NCBI RefSeq assembly: GCF_020733705.1
Contig: NZ_JAJFZM010000001.1
Coordinates: 558,001-622,000, forward strand
DNA from: Nocardia australiensis
GTDB lineage: Bacteria > Actinomycetota > Actinomycetes > Mycobacteriales > Mycobacteriaceae
DNA: 64,000 nt
Direction of reading: 5' to 3'
Part shown: positions 54,795-63,846 of the stretch, one piece after another
Numbering within the stretch: the first letter of the stretch is position 1
How the letters are laid out: each line of letters begins with the position of its first letter
Position numbers and translations under genes: made by a program
Notes under the pieces: model-generated
What the model saw: only the letters and a program-made list of their open reading frames with translations
The model's database searches: none
Told to the model about the DNA's origin: nothing

Positions 54795-55121
54795 ATGGAC
54801 AAGAAATCGCTGACAGCGGTCGCTCGCCAACAGCTCAAGTTGGCCGCTACCGCCACGAGTGGGCGCAGTTCGCAAACCATTTACGGCGGGCACGCGAACA
54901 GCCTGCGCCAGACCGTCGTCGCGCTGACCGCCGGGCAGAGCCTGGCCGAACACGACAACGCGGGCGACGCGACACTGTTCGTTCTCAGCGGCACCCTGAC
55001 GTTGATCAGCGGCACCAACGAATGGAAGGGTTCGGCCGGTGACCTACTGGTCGTCCCCAAGGCGAGGCACAGCGTGCAGGCGGTGGACGACGTCGCGTTC
55101 CTCCTCACCGTCGCCAAGTAG
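54795..55121 (+). CDS. Small cupin-domain protein
   Basis: A 108-aa single cupin. LAEHDNAGDATLFVLSGTLT gives a partial metal motif (one His), and SAGDLLVVPKARHSVQAVDD supplies the second. The start MDKKSLTAVARQ at 54795 has AAAGGCGG upstream; an earlier ATG (54774) is less likely. The acceptor or metal is unknown. It precedes the DyP-encapsulin genes by 50 bases but may be independent. Confidence 0.82.
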   Translation: MDKKSLTAVARQQLKLAATATSGRSSQTIYGGHANSLRQTVVALTAGQSLAEHDNAGDATLFVLSGTLTLISGTNEWKGSAGDLLVVPKARHSVQAVDDVAFLLTVAK

Positions 55122-55171
55122 CCCATTACCGCTGCGCCGGTTCGCCGGTGGCGTCCATTACGCTGTCGATC

Positions 55172-56233
55172 ATGGGTGACCCGCAGCCGATCCTAGAACC
55201 ACTCACACCGGCCGCGATTTTCCTCGTCGCCACCATCGACGAGGGTGGCGAGCAAACCGTGCGCGATTTCCTCACCGACCTGGGCGGACTACGCCGCTCG
55301 GTGGGGTTCCGGCTACCGGGGGCCGGCCTGACCTGCGTGACGTCCATCGGCTCCACCGCATGGGATCGCCTATTCACCGGGCGCAGGCCCGCCGAGCTGC
55401 ACGAATTTCCCGGATACTCCGGTGCGCGCCACCAGGCGCCCGCTACGCCGGGCGACCTGTTGTTCCATATCAAAGCCGAAGCCCAGGACGCCTGTTTCGA
55501 ACTGGCGATGCTGATCGGCGACCGGCTCAGCGGCGCAGTCACCATCGTGGACGAGACCGTCGGGTTCCGGTATTTCGAACAGCGCGATCTACTCGGCTTC
55601 GTCGACGGCACCGAGAATCCCGAGGGCGCCGCGCCGGCATCCGACGCCGGACGCGCGGCGCTGATCGGCGACGAGGACCCCGAGTTCGCGGGCGGCAGTT
55701 ATGTGATCGTGCAGAAATACGTGCATCCCATGACGGACTGGCGGCAGCTGCCGGTACCCGAGCAGGAGCGGGTGATCGGGCGAACCAAACTCGACGACAT
55801 CGAGTTCTCCGACGCGGACAAACCCGCGAATTCGCATGTCGCGGTGAACACGATCATCGATCCCGACGGCACCCAGCGCCAGATCCTGCGCGCCAATATG
55901 CCCTTCGGCAGTGTCCGCGACAACGAATTCGGTACCTATTACATCGCCTACGCCGCGACCCCCAGCGTCACCGAGGCCATGTTGGTGCGGATGTTCCTCG
56001 GATCCGACGAGGCCGAATACGATCGGATTCTGGACTTCTCCACCGCGGTCACCGGCACCTCGTTCTTCACCCCGCCGCAGCACTTCTTCGACGACCTGCC
56101 CGCAGCCCCGGAGCAGAGCGAGGAACTCAGAGAATCATTGGGCGCCAACGACCTCGATGACTCGGGCACCGCCGCACAATCGGGCGACGGATCACTAGCT
56201 ATCGGCACGATGAAAAGGAGCATGCGGAAATGA
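55172..56233 (+). CDS. Dye-decolorising (DyP-type) peroxidase, encapsulin cargo
   Basis: The 353-aa heme peroxidase shows the family signature GFVDGTENP (catalytic Asp), proximal His in SHVAVNTIIDPDG and distal Arg in ILRANMPFGS. The last residues, DGSLAIGTMKRSMRK, match the encapsulin cargo-loading peptide (SLxIGxL-type). The stop overlaps the encapsulin start (ATGA). It therefore most likely folds as a hexamer inside the shell, reducing peroxides. Start MGDPQPILEP at 55172 is preferred; GTG 55148 would add eight residues. Confidence 0.95.
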   Translation: MGDPQPILEPLTPAAIFLVATIDEGGEQTVRDFLTDLGGLRRSVGFRLPGAGLTCVTSIGSTAWDRLFTGRRPAELHEFPGYSGARHQAPATPGDLLFHIKAEAQDACFELAMLIGDRLSGAVTIVDETVGFRYFEQRDLLGFVDGTENPEGAAPASDAGRAALIGDEDPEFAGGSYVIVQKYVHPMTDWRQLPVPEQERVIGRTKLDDIEFSDADKPANSHVAVNTIIDPDGTQRQILRANMPFGSVRDNEFGTYYIAYAATPSVTEAMLVRMFLGSDEAEYDRILDFSTAVTGTSFFTPPQHFFDDLPAAPEQSEELRESLGANDLDDSGTAAQSGDGSLAIGTMKRSMRK

Positions 56234-57030
56234 ACAATCTCCATCGCGAACTCGCGCCGATCACCACCGAGGCATGGGCGGCCATCGAGGAGGAGGCGAC
56301 GCGAACCTTCAAGCGGCACATCGCCGGACGCCGCGTGGTCGACCTGTCCGGACCGCACGGGGCCGACTACTCCGCGGTCGGGCTCGGCCACACCACGCCG
56401 ATCAGCGCACCCGATGACGGCGTGCAGGCCAAGCAGCGGGTGGTCGCGCCGTTGGTCGAGCTGCGGGTGCCGTTCACGCTGGCCCGCGAGGAGCTCGACA
56501 ATGTCGAGCGCGGCGCCAAGGACACCGATCTGGATCCGGTGAAGGATGCCGCGAAGCGGATCGCCTTCGCCGAGGATCGGGCTATCTTCGAGGGCTACCC
56601 GGCGGCGAATATCACCGGTATCAGGGCGAGTTCGTCGAATACGCCGATCGCGGTGCCCACCGATCCGCGGCTGGCCCCGGAAGCCATCGCCCAGGGTTTG
56701 AGCGCGTTGCGACTGGCGGGTGTGGACGGCCCGTATTCGGTGCTGCTGAGCGCTGAGCTGTACACGGCGGTCAGCGAGACCTCCGACCACGGTCACCCGA
56801 TCCGCACCCATATCGAACGGCTCATCCCGGAGGGCGAGATCATCTGGGCGCCCGCCATCGACGGCGCGTTCGTGCTGACCACTCGCGGCGGTGACTTCGA
56901 CCTGAGCCTCGGCCAGGATCTTTCGATCGGCTACCTGTCACACGATGCGGAATCGGTGCGGCTGTACTTCCAGGAGAGCCTGACGTTCCTGGTGTACACG
57001 GCCGAAGCCGCGGTACCGCTGAACGCGTGA
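56230..57030 (+). CDS. Family 1 encapsulin shell protein
   Basis: The 266-aa HK97-fold shell protein: MNNLHRELAPITTEAWAAIE, EEATRTFKRHIAGRRVVDLS, VELRVPFTLAREELDNVERG and AEDRAIFEGYPAANITG. The C-terminus LYFQESLTFLVYTAEA is characteristic. Sixty subunits are expected to form a ~24 nm T=1 compartment. The coupled upstream DyP gene supplies cargo. Together they resemble the mycobacterial DyP/Cfp29 pair. Confidence 0.96.
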   Translation: MNNLHRELAPITTEAWAAIEEEATRTFKRHIAGRRVVDLSGPHGADYSAVGLGHTTPISAPDDGVQAKQRVVAPLVELRVPFTLAREELDNVERGAKDTDLDPVKDAAKRIAFAEDRAIFEGYPAANITGIRASSSNTPIAVPTDPRLAPEAIAQGLSALRLAGVDGPYSVLLSAELYTAVSETSDHGHPIRTHIERLIPEGEIIWAPAIDGAFVLTTRGGDFDLSLGQDLSIGYLSHDAESVRLYFQESLTFLVYTAEAAVPLNA

Positions 57031-57107
57031 CCCGCCCGCCGATTCAACCCGGTACGGTGGATTAGCGGTAGCCAGGATGCGGTGCCGGGGACTCCGCTGG
57101 AGACGTG

Positions 57108-57638
57108 ATGACTATGGTGCGCGCGGGTGTGGTTCCCACTGGGCGAGCGGCGCTCTACGGCGTGCTCGGTATCGCCGTGACGGTGCTCGTCTGCGGGTCG
57201 GTCGTCGCGGGCTTCGGTCTCAATCGGATTTTCACCGGGCTGCTCGCCGGTGCCATCGCGGGCATCGCGATCCTGGTCGCCTTGTTCACCAGGGACGCCA
57301 TCGTGCTGACCGAGGGTGCGATCTACCAGCGCACGCCGTGGCGGGAATCCAGCATCGAGTGGGATCGAGTGCTGGCGGGGCGTTTCGCGCTGGACGAGCG
57401 CGAACGCTGGTCGCTGGCGCTGGACCTGACCGGCGGCGGCGAACGGCACGGCGAGCTGGTGCTGCTGTCGATTCCGCCGGTGATCCGACCGGTCTCGGGC
57501 GCCTATGATCTACGCAAGCGCGAGCAGGTCACCGAGATCAGGGAAATGTTGCGGCAGAAGCGAATTCCGGTGACCGTGCTTCCGGAGATCGCGGGCGCAC
57601 TCAACCAGCACTGGCAGCTCGCGCCGCCGACACGATGA
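57108..57638 (+). CDS. Membrane protein with PH-like domain
   Basis: A 176-aa protein from ATG 57108 with GGAG five bases upstream. Two helices (AALYGVLGIAVTVLVCGSVV; IFTGLLAGAIAGIAILVALF) precede a cytoplasmic region with the beta pattern of bacterial PH domains (DAIVLTEGAIYQRTPWRESS, WDRVLAGRFALDERERW). I do not recognise a specific family. It lies after encapsulin but 77 bases away with its own ribosome site. Confidence 0.75.
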   Translation: MTMVRAGVVPTGRAALYGVLGIAVTVLVCGSVVAGFGLNRIFTGLLAGAIAGIAILVALFTRDAIVLTEGAIYQRTPWRESSIEWDRVLAGRFALDERERWSLALDLTGGGERHGELVLLSIPPVIRPVSGAYDLRKREQVTEIREMLRQKRIPVTVLPEIAGALNQHWQLAPPTR

Positions 57639-57715
57639 CCGTCGCGCGGATACGCCTGCCGCACCACGCGGCCAGGGTATGACGCCAACCGCCTGTATCC
57701 GATACGTTGGCAAAT

Positions 57716-59158
57716 GTGTCGATGATGAAGGGCTCCAACGTTGCGGTGCCGATGTCCGCGGTCCGTGTCGAACTCGGGTGGCAATCGGGTCCCGGAATTC
57801 CCGATGCGGATGCCTCCGCACTGCTGCTCGCCGCCGGGAAGGTGCGGTCCGACAGCGATTTCGTCTTCTATAACCAGCCCGCGCACGCCTCCGGCGCCGT
57901 CCGGCACGAGGGCAAACAGCGGGGGCCGACAGTGCTGGACACCTTATCGGTGAACCTGGCCCAGGTCGAACCACAGATCGAGACCATCGTGATCGCCGCA
58001 TCCAGCGACGGCGGCACCTTCGGCCAGTTCAACGGGCTCTACGTGCGTGTGGTCGACGCGGCGAACGGCGCCGAGGTGGCCCGCTTCGACAGTGCCGGGG
58101 CGACCACAGAGACCGCGTTCGTGCTCGGCGAGTTGTATCGACGCCAGGGCGCGTGGAAGTTCCGCGCCGTCGGGCAGGGATACGCCTCCGGACTGGCCGG
58201 TTTGGCGACCGATTTCGGTATCTCGGTCGATGACGAACCCGCGCCGCCCGCAGCGCCGCCACTCCCCGCGCCGCCGCAGTACGCCCCGCCGCAGCCTGCC
58301 CCGCCGCAGCAGCAGTTCGCACCGCCGCCACCACCGCAATTCGCGCCGCCGCAACAGCCCTACGGTGCGCCGACACCGCCGCCCCCGTACCCGCCCCAGC
58401 CGTATCCGTCGCAGCAGCAGCCGTATGGCGCGCCCACGCCACCGCCGCCCTATCCGCCGCAGCAGCCCTATCAGCCGCAGCAACCTGCGGCCCCGCAGCC
58501 GACGGGTGCGCCGGTCAATCTGAACAAGATCTCGCTCACCAAGGAAGCGCCCTCGATCTCGCTGACCAAGCAGGGCGCGACTTCGGGAACCATGCGGGTG
58601 AACCTGAACTGGACGAGCACGAACGCGCCGACCGGCGGCGGACTGTTCGGGCGCAAGCGCGGCGGTCGAACGCTCGATCTGGACCTCGGCTGCTTCTGGG
58701 AGCTGTCCAACGGAGATTTCGGGTCGGTGCGCGCACTGGATCGCAGCTTCGGCGCGCTGGACCGCCCGCCGTTCATCCGGCTCGATCAGGACGACCGGAC
58801 CGGAAGCAGCGCCACCGGCGAGAACCTCGACATCAATCTCGATTTCACCGCCCAATTCCGCCGAATCCTGGTGTTCGCCTCCGTCTATGAGGGCGCCGCC
58901 GACTTCCGCGGGGTGCAGGCGACGGCCACGTTGTACCCGATCAACTCGCTGCCGATCGAAATGATCATCTCGGGTTGTATGGATAATTCGCGGGAAGTAA
59001 TTCTCGCCCAAATCGAGAACGTCAACGGCGAATTGGTCGTGCACCGCGACGGCACCTTCATTCGTCCACCCGCGGGCAGGCCCGGTGGCGGCATTCGCGA
59101 GATTTCGCGAATCTATGGCTGGAACTTCAAGTTCCAGGCGTCCAGCGGCAAGGGCTGA
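57716..59158 (+). CDS. TerD-family protein with Pro/Gln linker and second TerD-like domain
   Basis: The start is drawn at GTG 57716 ([11 protein letters not shown]), with TTG 57707 and ATG 57722 as alternatives. The first ~180 residues are TerD ([57 protein letters not shown]). A ~95-residue linker repeats APPQ / PYPPQ. The C-terminal ~210 residues form a second Ca-binding-type TerD-like domain starting [14 protein letters not shown]. TerD proteins take part in tellurite and general membrane stress responses. No other ter genes are adjacent. Confidence 0.88.
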   Translation: MSMMKGSNVAVPMSAVRVELGWQSGPGIPDADASALLLAAGKVRSDSDFVFYNQPAHASGAVRHEGKQRGPTVLDTLSVNLAQVEPQIETIVIAASSDGGTFGQFNGLYVRVVDAANGAEVARFDSAGATTETAFVLGELYRRQGAWKFRAVGQGYASGLAGLATDFGISVDDEPAPPAAPPLPAPPQYAPPQPAPPQQQFAPPPPPQFAPPQQPYGAPTPPPPYPPQPYPSQQQPYGAPTPPPPYPPQQPYQPQQPAAPQPTGAPVNLNKISLTKEAPSISLTKQGATSGTMRVNLNWTSTNAPTGGGLFGRKRGGRTLDLDLGCFWELSNGDFGSVRALDRSFGALDRPPFIRLDQDDRTGSSATGENLDINLDFTAQFRRILVFASVYEGAADFRGVQATATLYPINSLPIEMIISGCMDNSREVILAQIENVNGELVVHRDGTFIRPPAGRPGGGIREISRIYGWNFKFQASSGKG

Positions 59159-59255
59159 GCGGCCTGAGCGCATATTGATCACGGTCTCGACGAGCCGGAA
59201 CGGCATGGTCTCGGCGTCGGCGATGCCGCGAGTGCCTAGGTCATGGCACTCGGTC

Positions 59256-60113
59256 TCATGTCTTGTCGAGGGTCGCACGGGCGCGCAGCGTCGCGACAGT
59301 GGACTCCGGATCCTCGGCGTAGTAGCGGAAGGTGCGGGCCTCCACGAGCTTGCCCAATGGTCGGGCAAATGCGATCGGTTCGGTCAATTCGACGGTGACC
59401 GTCGTCTGGCTGGCCACGGCGAGGTCCGCTCCGCCGTCGCGGTCCACGGCTGCCGGTCCGCTGTCGGGATAACGGCGTTCCACGCGGGCCGAGGCTATGC
59501 GGTGGGCGGGGATGTGGATGTCGAGCAGCGCCCCGTAGCGCAGCCGCAGCGAGCCGTCAGCGCCGATGACGTGCGGGCGTACGACGCAGGATGCCTGCAA
59601 GGCAACGATGAAGAACACCCCCCAAACATCGAGGACAAGAACGATCGTGTGCACCGGGGGCCAGGGGATGAGGTACGCGAGAGCCACTGTCTCTACGACA
59701 CAGACGACAAGGAAGCTGTACATAATGGCCGCCTGCCCGGAGGCGTACGGCACCGCCACGTCGTCCTTACCCACCCCATGAGGCCCGCGACGAGTGCCCC
59801 AGCGTAGAAAGCTGGTGAAGAGTTTCAACTCGTGCACGATGAGCTTGCCTACGACCATGGGAACCAGATCCGAGACAGCGGCGTCGATGACCTGGCGCCA
59901 GGTCAGGCCGCCGCGTCGCTGTCGGTGGTAGTCCAGAGCCAGTAGCGTAGCCGCGGCAATCATCACGGCGAACATCGCCAGTTCCACAGCCATGCGCGCC
60001 TGCGGTGGGATGCGGGTCCCCGTGGCCAGGCAAACCATCAGCACCAGTTCGCCGGGTATCACTGCCGCGATCGACCACCGCACAGCCCTGCGCAATGCCC
60101 GCAGCTCCGTCAT
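59256..60113 (-). CDS. Four-helix membrane protein coupled to MerR regulator
   Basis: A 285-aa protein with four hydrophobic segments (SIAAVIPGELVLMVCLATG; MFAVMIAAATLLALDYH; YSFLVVCVVETVALAYLIPW; IVLVLDVWGVFFIVALQASC) and a C-terminal cytoplasmic beta-rich region (HVIGADGSLRLRYGALLDIH). The start overlaps the MerR stop by four bases, so it is probably the effector controlled by that regulator. I do not recognise the family. Confidence 0.78.
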   Translation of the reverse strand: MTELRALRRAVRWSIAAVIPGELVLMVCLATGTRIPPQARMAVELAMFAVMIAAATLLALDYHRQRRGGLTWRQVIDAAVSDLVPMVVGKLIVHELKLFTSFLRWGTRRGPHGVGKDDVAVPYASGQAAIMYSFLVVCVVETVALAYLIPWPPVHTIVLVLDVWGVFFIVALQASCVVRPHVIGADGSLRLRYGALLDIHIPAHRIASARVERRYPDSGPAAVDRDGGADLAVASQTTVTVELTEPIAFARPLGKLVEARTFRYYAEDPESTVATLRARATLDKT

Positions 60114-60913
60114 CGGGTCGGTTCCTGCAGCAGTTGGATGGCGCGACGTATGGCCGCAGCCTGTGCCGGCGCGAAGTCCGCGAAGAACGCCTCTGCGAAA
60201 CCACCCTCGCCTGCCGCATTCATCTGCTGCCCGCCGAGGGCTTTCATCGCCTCGCGTATTCCCTCCGGCATGCTGCTGACAATGGCACAGGCAGCGGTCT
60301 CCACCCGAGGATCGCCATCGTGTGCCCCCAGCAGCTCATCGAGCTGGGCATACACCTCGTACGACCGCGCGATGACCTCCGGATCCGCCCTCAGCGCGTG
60401 AATCATGCCGTCGAGCCAGCCCCGGCCACCGTCCGGGACGCTGGTCTCCAGCAGCGCCAATAGTTCCCGTTCCTTGACCACCATTGCAGGCTCCGGCCCG
60501 GGATGGCGGGCACAAGCACGGGACATGTCGTGAAACAGCGCAGCGAGCGCGGGAGAGACCGGCGCTTCGTCGGACAGCCTGCCGTCTGCCTCCGCCTGCC
60601 GCAGCAGTTGCGCCAAGCGGGCGCGTCGCTGTCGGATTGACTCCTCTTGGCGTGCCAGATCCGCGTCGAGCTCGCCGAGGATGTCGGCCAAGTCCTTTCC
60701 GACATCCTCTGCCAGCACGTCGCGGACCTCGTCCAGGCTCAATCCCAGCTCCGTGAGGCGGCGGATGCGGGCAAGCTCGACAGCGTCGCGCAGCGAGTAC
60801 TGGCGGTAGCCGTTCGGCTGACGTGGGGGTTCGGGCAGCAGCCCGATGCGATGGTAATGCCGCACGGCGCGTGTGGTGATACCGACCGCATCGGCGAGTT
60901 CTTTGATTCGCAT
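60110..60913 (-). CDS. MerR-family transcriptional regulator
   Basis: The 267-aa regulator has the MerR HTH (MRIKELADAVGITTRAVRHY, GLLPEPPRQPNGYRQYSLRD, LARIRRLTELGLSLDEV), a dimerisation coiled coil, and a long helical effector domain to the C-terminus. There is no cysteine metal-binding loop, so the ligand is probably organic. Its promoter has the 19-bp spacer typical of MerR activation and leaves almost no leader, suggesting a leaderless mRNA. Confidence 0.92.
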   Translation of the reverse strand: MRIKELADAVGITTRAVRHYHRIGLLPEPPRQPNGYRQYSLRDAVELARIRRLTELGLSLDEVRDVLAEDVGKDLADILGELDADLARQEESIRQRRARLAQLLRQAEADGRLSDEAPVSPALAALFHDMSRACARHPGPEPAMVVKERELLALLETSVPDGGRGWLDGMIHALRADPEVIARSYEVYAQLDELLGAHDGDPRVETAACAIVSSMPEGIREAMKALGGQQMNAAGEGGFAEAFFADFAPAQAAAIRRAIQLLQEPTR

Positions 60914-60919
60914 GGCACC

Positions 60920-60950
60920 AGTAAAAACGTTGTCGCAACGACAATGTCAA
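60920..60950 (-). promoter_or_regulatory. MerR-type promoter with palindromic spacer
   Basis: On the minus strand TTGACA (60950-60945) and TTTACT (60925-60920) are separated by 19 bases, two longer than optimal, as in MerR-activated promoters. The spacer starts with the palindrome TTGTCGTTGCGACAA (60944-60930). The -10 ends six bases before the ATG. Confidence 0.8.
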
Positions 60951-61138
60951 GCGAAGTTCTGCGGCCACCATGACACATCAGCGGGAAGCAGCTCGAGTGT
61001 GTCAGGTCGCCGACGAAGGGCGATCAGCCTGCGGTCCTCGTCGTCCAGGTAGCAGTAGCCGAACAACTCCTCGCGGCTGATATCCGGAAACTCCCGCAGA
61101 CGCGCCAACTCCTCGTCCGCGAACACACTCGTCGCCAC
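60947..61138 (-). pseudogene. N-terminal relic of a Tn3-family transposase (DUF4158)
   Basis: From GTG 61138 the frame reads VATSVFADEELARLREFPDI, SREELFGYCYLDDEDRRLIA, then diverges into unrelated sequence and stops after 63 residues. The first ~45 residues resemble the DUF4158 N-terminus of actinobacterial Tn3 transposases, which are normally near 1,000 aa. No inverted ends or catalytic DDE part is present, so this is a remnant. Confidence 0.6.
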
Positions 61139-61398
61139 GAAACCAGACCTCCAGCACACCGACCAGCCTCATCGGCAGCCCGAACCGACAACCCAACATC
61201 ACTGCTGGTCAAGCCATTGTCGTTGTTTTTCGCGCGATTACTACCGGGACCCCTTGCGGCCGAATGCAATTCACGAAAGCTGGCCGACGAGATCAGCTAC
61301 GGGCGCGGATGGGCTGGAACGGGGCATCGAAGCGTCCGAATGCTCGTTCCGCACTGAGTATTCGAGTACGCTGCGGATTGAGATCACAAGGGGGGCCT

Positions 61399-62547
61399 AT
61401 GGATAACTTTACTGTTGACGTTTCCTGCCTTGCCGGATTCAAGTTGGATCTGCAAGACCTCGAGACAAACTTCATCTCGAATACTTCGCGCTTGCTGCCG
61501 GGCGTTTCGCTGCCCGCCGGGTCGACAGGACTCGTAGCTACCCTCGCGCCAGCCTTCGAGAAGTTTCAGAGCGCGACGTCCGCCGCGCATCAAAACGATC
61601 TGACTAGTGTTGGCACTCTGGCAGCAGACCTCGATACTGCGGGAAGCAGATACCGAGCAACCGACGAGACCTACGCTGGCGCGATCGGGGCGATCACACC
61701 CGGCGACGGGGCGGCCGCCCAGCCACCGAGCGACTCTCGAGATATCAAGCGATTCAGTGGGTTACAGCTGCCCAGCCTGCCGGAGGTACAAGAGAACCAG
61801 TACACCGTGCGGCAGGTGGTCACCTCGAGCATCGACCTGATTTCGCCATACGACGAACGGTTGCACTCGACGATCGGCATCAAGCCCGCAGCGGACTATC
61901 TGACCCCGCTGCTTGCGGACTGGGAGGTATTTCAGGCTATCGGCAAGCGGATCAGCCTGCTCGGAATCAACGACTACGTCACATCGGAGAATCTCATCAG
62001 CGGCACCAGATGGTTGCAAGGTAGCTGGTCCGGGGACGCATCGCAGGCATTCGGAACAAGCGCGAATACTCTCGGGCAACGCACTGCCGGACGAAGCATC
62101 GACCTGGATGCGGTATCGAAGATCATCGAGAACGGCGGCGCCTGCCTCGAGCGTTTGGTCTATAACCAGGCGATAGGTCTCAGTGGCGGAATCCTCCAAT
62201 CGATGAGCTATCTCGATTCCAGGTTCCCGCTCGGCGTGTGGGCGCAATTGATCGAAAGACCGATGCCGGAATCGAAGCGGTCGGAGATTACCTCGGCGGT
62301 CGACTTGCTGAAGAAGTCGGCAGAGTCGCGGAAAATTGCGATAACGACAATTATCGAAAGGATTTCCCGCGCGTTGGATTATTCTCCGGGGCGAACGGCG
62401 CCAGCATACAATGCGAGTGATTTCGAAATTCCCGACAAGGTCGTAGTCGACATGGGTGTTATGCGATATGGATTCGGTGATAACGTATGGTGGGAGAACA
62501 GTATTGCGTCCGCCACTGACCCGAAGACTCCGAGCGGACGGGTCTGA
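61399..62547 (+). CDS. Two-domain ESX-type (EspC-like plus WXG-like) protein
   Basis: A 382-aa helical protein from ATG 61399 with AAGGGGG upstream. Residues ~1-95 resemble an EspC-like target ending in the YxxxD-type motif YRATDE. A second region contains the turn LQGSWSGDASQAFG (WXG-type). So the two halves usually encoded as separate partners appear fused. It heads a three-gene coupled set and is AT-richer than flanking housekeeping genes. Export by an ESX system is inferred. Apart from these motifs the sequence is unfamiliar. Confidence 0.65.
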   Translation: MDNFTVDVSCLAGFKLDLQDLETNFISNTSRLLPGVSLPAGSTGLVATLAPAFEKFQSATSAAHQNDLTSVGTLAADLDTAGSRYRATDETYAGAIGAITPGDGAAAQPPSDSRDIKRFSGLQLPSLPEVQENQYTVRQVVTSSIDLISPYDERLHSTIGIKPAADYLTPLLADWEVFQAIGKRISLLGINDYVTSENLISGTRWLQGSWSGDASQAFGTSANTLGQRTAGRSIDLDAVSKIIENGGACLERLVYNQAIGLSGGILQSMSYLDSRFPLGVWAQLIERPMPESKRSEITSAVDLLKKSAESRKIAITTIIERISRALDYSPGRTAPAYNASDFEIPDKVVVDMGVMRYGFGDNVWWENSIASATDPKTPSGRV

Positions 62548-63260
62548 TGGCACCGCAAATCCCGGGGATGCCAGAGCCCCCGGAGCCGGATCCGGGGCAG
62601 GGCGCGCATGGTTCGCAACCGTGGTATAGCCGCGGTGATGACATAGCATTCGCACATATAGCTCTTGCCGCAGATGCAGGCGGACTGACCCATGCCTCAG
62701 TTCATTTGCGTCACTATCTCGATAACTCCGGCACCGACCTGAAGATCGATCCGGATCAGATCATGCATGATGATCCCGGACTGAAGCGGCTGGTCGACCA
62801 AATTATGACTGTAACCCTACAGGATATCGCTGGCGATCCAGCCAGCTATAGTAAATCCGTCCCGTTCCAATTACTGCCGTGGCAAGGCTATACATTCGAT
62901 AAAAATGGTCAGCCAGACTGGTACCTGGCGATAGGCTCGATTCACGTTACCACCAGCGGGATAGTCACGGTTCACCCCCAGGACGCGGCAGGTGCACAAC
63001 CCCGTGTCACGGTCGATTATCAGATCCACCTATCCGACCGGTACAACTGGGACGGTTTGAAACAGACCAAAATCGCAGGAGTAAAAGTCACCGATGCACG
63101 CATGGGCGCCTTGCATACAGCTGGATTGGCACAGGAATTCAATATGCTCGGCTCATCGACAATCAAACACTATGAAGGGGTGGTGCCCACCAATGGCGCA
63201 ATCGACTTGCCGAACGGGTCCGACAGTCGCGATGGCACCCGCACCGATCCTGGCCGGTAA
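62547..63260 (+). CDS. Protein of the second type VII-like cassette, unknown function
   Basis: A 237-aa soluble protein whose ATG overlaps the preceding TGA by one base. After a Pro/Glu-rich start, residues ~28-100 hold SVHLRHYLDNSGTDLKIDPD, and the C-terminal part has VDYQIHLSDRYNWDGLKQTK and LGSSTIKHYEGVVP. That last pattern resembles, from memory, C-terminal regions of actinobacterial polymorphic toxin-like proteins. No catalytic motif is recognised. Neighbours suggest an effector. Confidence 0.6.
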   Translation: MAPQIPGMPEPPEPDPGQGAHGSQPWYSRGDDIAFAHIALAADAGGLTHASVHLRHYLDNSGTDLKIDPDQIMHDDPGLKRLVDQIMTVTLQDIAGDPASYSKSVPFQLLPWQGYTFDKNGQPDWYLAIGSIHVTTSGIVTVHPQDAAGAQPRVTVDYQIHLSDRYNWDGLKQTKIAGVKVTDARMGALHTAGLAQEFNMLGSSTIKHYEGVVPTNGAIDLPNGSDSRDGTRTDPGR

Positions 63261-63270
63261 GGAGCATGTG

Positions 63271-63765
63271 ATGAGAGGGCGGTGGACTCTACGTGCCGTG
63301 TTGCTCGGCGTGCTTGCTGTTGTATCGCTTGCCGGGGCCGGATGTGGCAGCATGATCGATCGTGTTACGGCACCGGATGTCGAAACATCGACCAGTCCAG
63401 AACTTGTGAAAGAAGCCACCGAATTCGGTGGGTGGACGCTGCCTGCGGACGGAAAGATTCTCCTGGTCGAGAAAGAGGTTATGCGCGATAGCGAGTTCCG
63501 GCGAATCGCTGTCGAGATGTCTCCCACAGATGTCGCTTCGATGCTGGAGAAATCCGGATTCACAACCGCTCTCGATAAAGTGCGCGACCCATCCCCTCCA
63601 TACATCACGACGATTGCCGGGCCTGATCTGGCGACGTCGCCGAATGTTCAAAGGGCCCAAGACACATTCTATTCGCAGGCGGAGAAGACGATTTCCCGCA
63701 CTGTCGTGGTTGATGAGCGCGACGCGGAAACTCGAATAGTCCACATCGAGTTCAGCCACATCTGA
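63271..63765 (+). CDS. Lipoprotein, candidate immunity protein of the cassette
   Basis: A 164-aa lipoprotein from ATG 63271 with AAGGAG seven bases upstream. Signal peptide TLRAVLLGVLAVVSLAGAGC with lipobox AGAGC. The mature ~140-residue domain (EFGGWTLPADGKILLVEKEV; MSPTDVASMLEKSGF) is not recognised. It follows the putative effector by 10 bases. A surface lipoprotein is a plausible immunity protein for a wall- or membrane-active toxin, but this is inference. Confidence 0.75.
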   Translation: MRGRWTLRAVLLGVLAVVSLAGAGCGSMIDRVTAPDVETSTSPELVKEATEFGGWTLPADGKILLVEKEVMRDSEFRRIAVEMSPTDVASMLEKSGFTTALDKVRDPSPPYITTIAGPDLATSPNVQRAQDTFYSQAEKTISRTVVVDERDAETRIVHIEFSHI

Positions 63766-63846
63766 AACGTCAGGAACCCACCTGCCTGGGGGCCCGCTAG
63801 CGGTGACGACATGAACCTCGATGGCCACCCGGCAGCGGGATGAATC

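Noticed and set aside
57944..59368. 474-codon minus-strand frame
   Set aside because: Antisense to the TerD gene; its Arg-rich middle mirrors the Pro/Gln linker. The short piece at 59159-59255 looks mildly protein-like on the minus strand but lacks support.
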